Position numbers and translations under genes: made by a program
Shown: positions 45,739 to 46,311 of the stretch, piece after piece
Layout of the letters: each line of letters begins with the position of its first letter
How positions within the stretch are numbered: position 1 is the first letter of the stretch
DNA from: Gonium pectorale
Taxonomy: Eukaryota > Chlorophyta > Chlorophyceae > Chlamydomonadales > Volvocaceae
DNA length: 46,311 bases
Reading direction: 5' to 3'
Assembly: GCA_001584585.1 (NCBI GenBank)
Contig: LSYV01000025.1
Span: 634,713 to 681,023 of the forward strand
Notes under the pieces: model-generated
Databases searched by the model: none
Seen by the model: the letters and a program-made list of their open reading frames with translations, nothing else
What the model was told of the DNA's origin: nothing

Positions 45739-46311
45739 ATGGTGGAAAAGAAGGCCAGGCGGGACGCCGCGGCCGCAGCTAAGGCCGCGGCGGCCGCCGC
45801 CGAGGAAGCCGAGGACAACCGGCGCGACGACGAGGAGCAAGACGAAGGTGGGAAGTCCGATGATGAAGACCTGGGCGAACAGTTCCTTCGTCGCATGCAC
45901 AACATGGAGAGCAAGCTGAACTTTCTGGAGCGTCGGCTGCCCGATGGACCCAAGCGCAAGCAGCCCGACTTGACCGACAATGAGGACGACGCGGACGTTG
46001 ACTACGACCCCCGCGAGCACCGTCTCACCACTCGCACCGAGCTCATGACCAACGACGCCCAGAAGTTCTCCGAGCCACTGGAGCAGCGCCTGCAGCAGGA
46101 TCGCGGCACCTACCTACTCGCATCGGCCGCATCGACCGCCCTGAAGAGCAAGGACATGGCCACCGCGCTCCAGTTCACGGAGACCCTCGCTCGCCGCTCC
46201 AAGTGCGCCCTCGTCACGCTGGAGCGCGCCGGCCCGGGCCGCGGCGGCACCTTCAGCACGGCCTACGACCTGTGGCACGAGCGCCGCGCCTACTTCTCCA
46301 AGGCCGACTTC
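45739..46311 (+). CDS. Gag-like retroelement ORF, partial
   Basis: ATG in GCCATGGTG opens 191 codons that run off the window end. The N-terminus is lysine/alanine-rich and helical, then acidic (DEEQDEGGKSDDEDLGEQF), followed by MHNMESKLNFLERRLPDG, RKQPDLTDNEDDADVDYDP, LTTRTELMTNDAQKFSEPL, and ALQFTETLARRSKCALVTLE. Charged helical composition, absence of introns over 570 bp, and a hairpin-rich leader with a dispersed copy suggest the first ORF of an LTR- or DIRS-type retrotransposon. No zinc knuckle, protease or polymerase is inside the window, so a single-copy host gene is not excluded. Confidence 0.5.
   Translation, partial: MVEKKARRDAAAAAKAAAAAAEEAEDNRRDDEEQDEGGKSDDEDLGEQFLRRMHNMESKLNFLERRLPDGPKRKQPDLTDNEDDADVDYDPREHRLTTRTELMTNDAQKFSEPLEQRLQQDRGTYLLASAASTALKSKDMATALQFTETLARRSKCALVTLERAGPGRGGTFSTAYDLWHERRAYFSKADF

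Overview
Overall: this is nuclear DNA of a eukaryote, most likely a volvocine or other chlorophyte green alga. The evidence is very GC-rich sequence, many short phase-consistent GT..AG introns (donors GTGAGT, GTAAGT and GTACGT, acceptors mostly GCAG), alanine-, glutamine- and glycine-rich low-complexity protein segments, TGTAA-type poly(A) motifs, and plant-type family resemblances. There is no bacterial operon structure. All exon models were built by eye from splice sites, reading phase and protein resemblance.

Layout. 1-627: 3' end of a LINE-type non-LTR retrotransposon (C-terminal ORF, 3' UTR, ATT microsatellite tail). 628-3645: mostly non-genic, but it holds an inverted piece of a dispersed repeat (about 1588-1766) and, on the minus strand (about 2158-2640), a decayed copy of the last exon of the large gene that lies 40 kb downstream. 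3646-5588: four plus-strand exons of a syntaxin-18/SYP81-like protein, N-terminal half only. 7474-9857: four phase-compatible exons of an unrecognised proline-rich protein, followed by coding-like but interrupted sequence to 10354. 11141-12124: one long uncertain minus-strand ORF. 13796-43365: one very large plus-strand gene. About 44.3-45.1 kb is featureless. From 45.1 kb to the window end there is a retroelement-like leader with hairpins, then an ORF open to the edge that could be a Gag.

The main find is the 13.8-43.4 kb gene. It encodes about 1,950 residues: a short N-terminus, a tandem array of some 27 ankyrin repeats, a protein kinase domain with unusual motifs, a coiled coil, a module resembling one seen in Roco- and ankyrin-type signalling proteins of fungi and protists, and a long glutamine-rich C-terminal exon. 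Almost every ankyrin repeat is one exon of 99-105 bp with phase-0 introns on both sides, so exons can be gained, lost or skipped without breaking the frame. Exons and flanking introns have been copied together many times, most recently at 24-33.5 kb. Framework residues stay nearly fixed while the residues expected at the binding surface vary. Along the array there are intact repeats, a fused one-and-a-half repeat exon, and decayed exons. This looks like a fast-changing recognition array attached to a kinase. Alternative splicing and an immune or self-recognition role are inferences only.

Mobile DNA is interleaved with these genes: a roughly 780-bp repeat sits in two introns of the large gene (17.3 and 39.7 kb) with a third fragment near 1.7 kb, and a hairpin-bearing sequence at 19.0 kb matches the leader of the retroelement at 45.5 kb.
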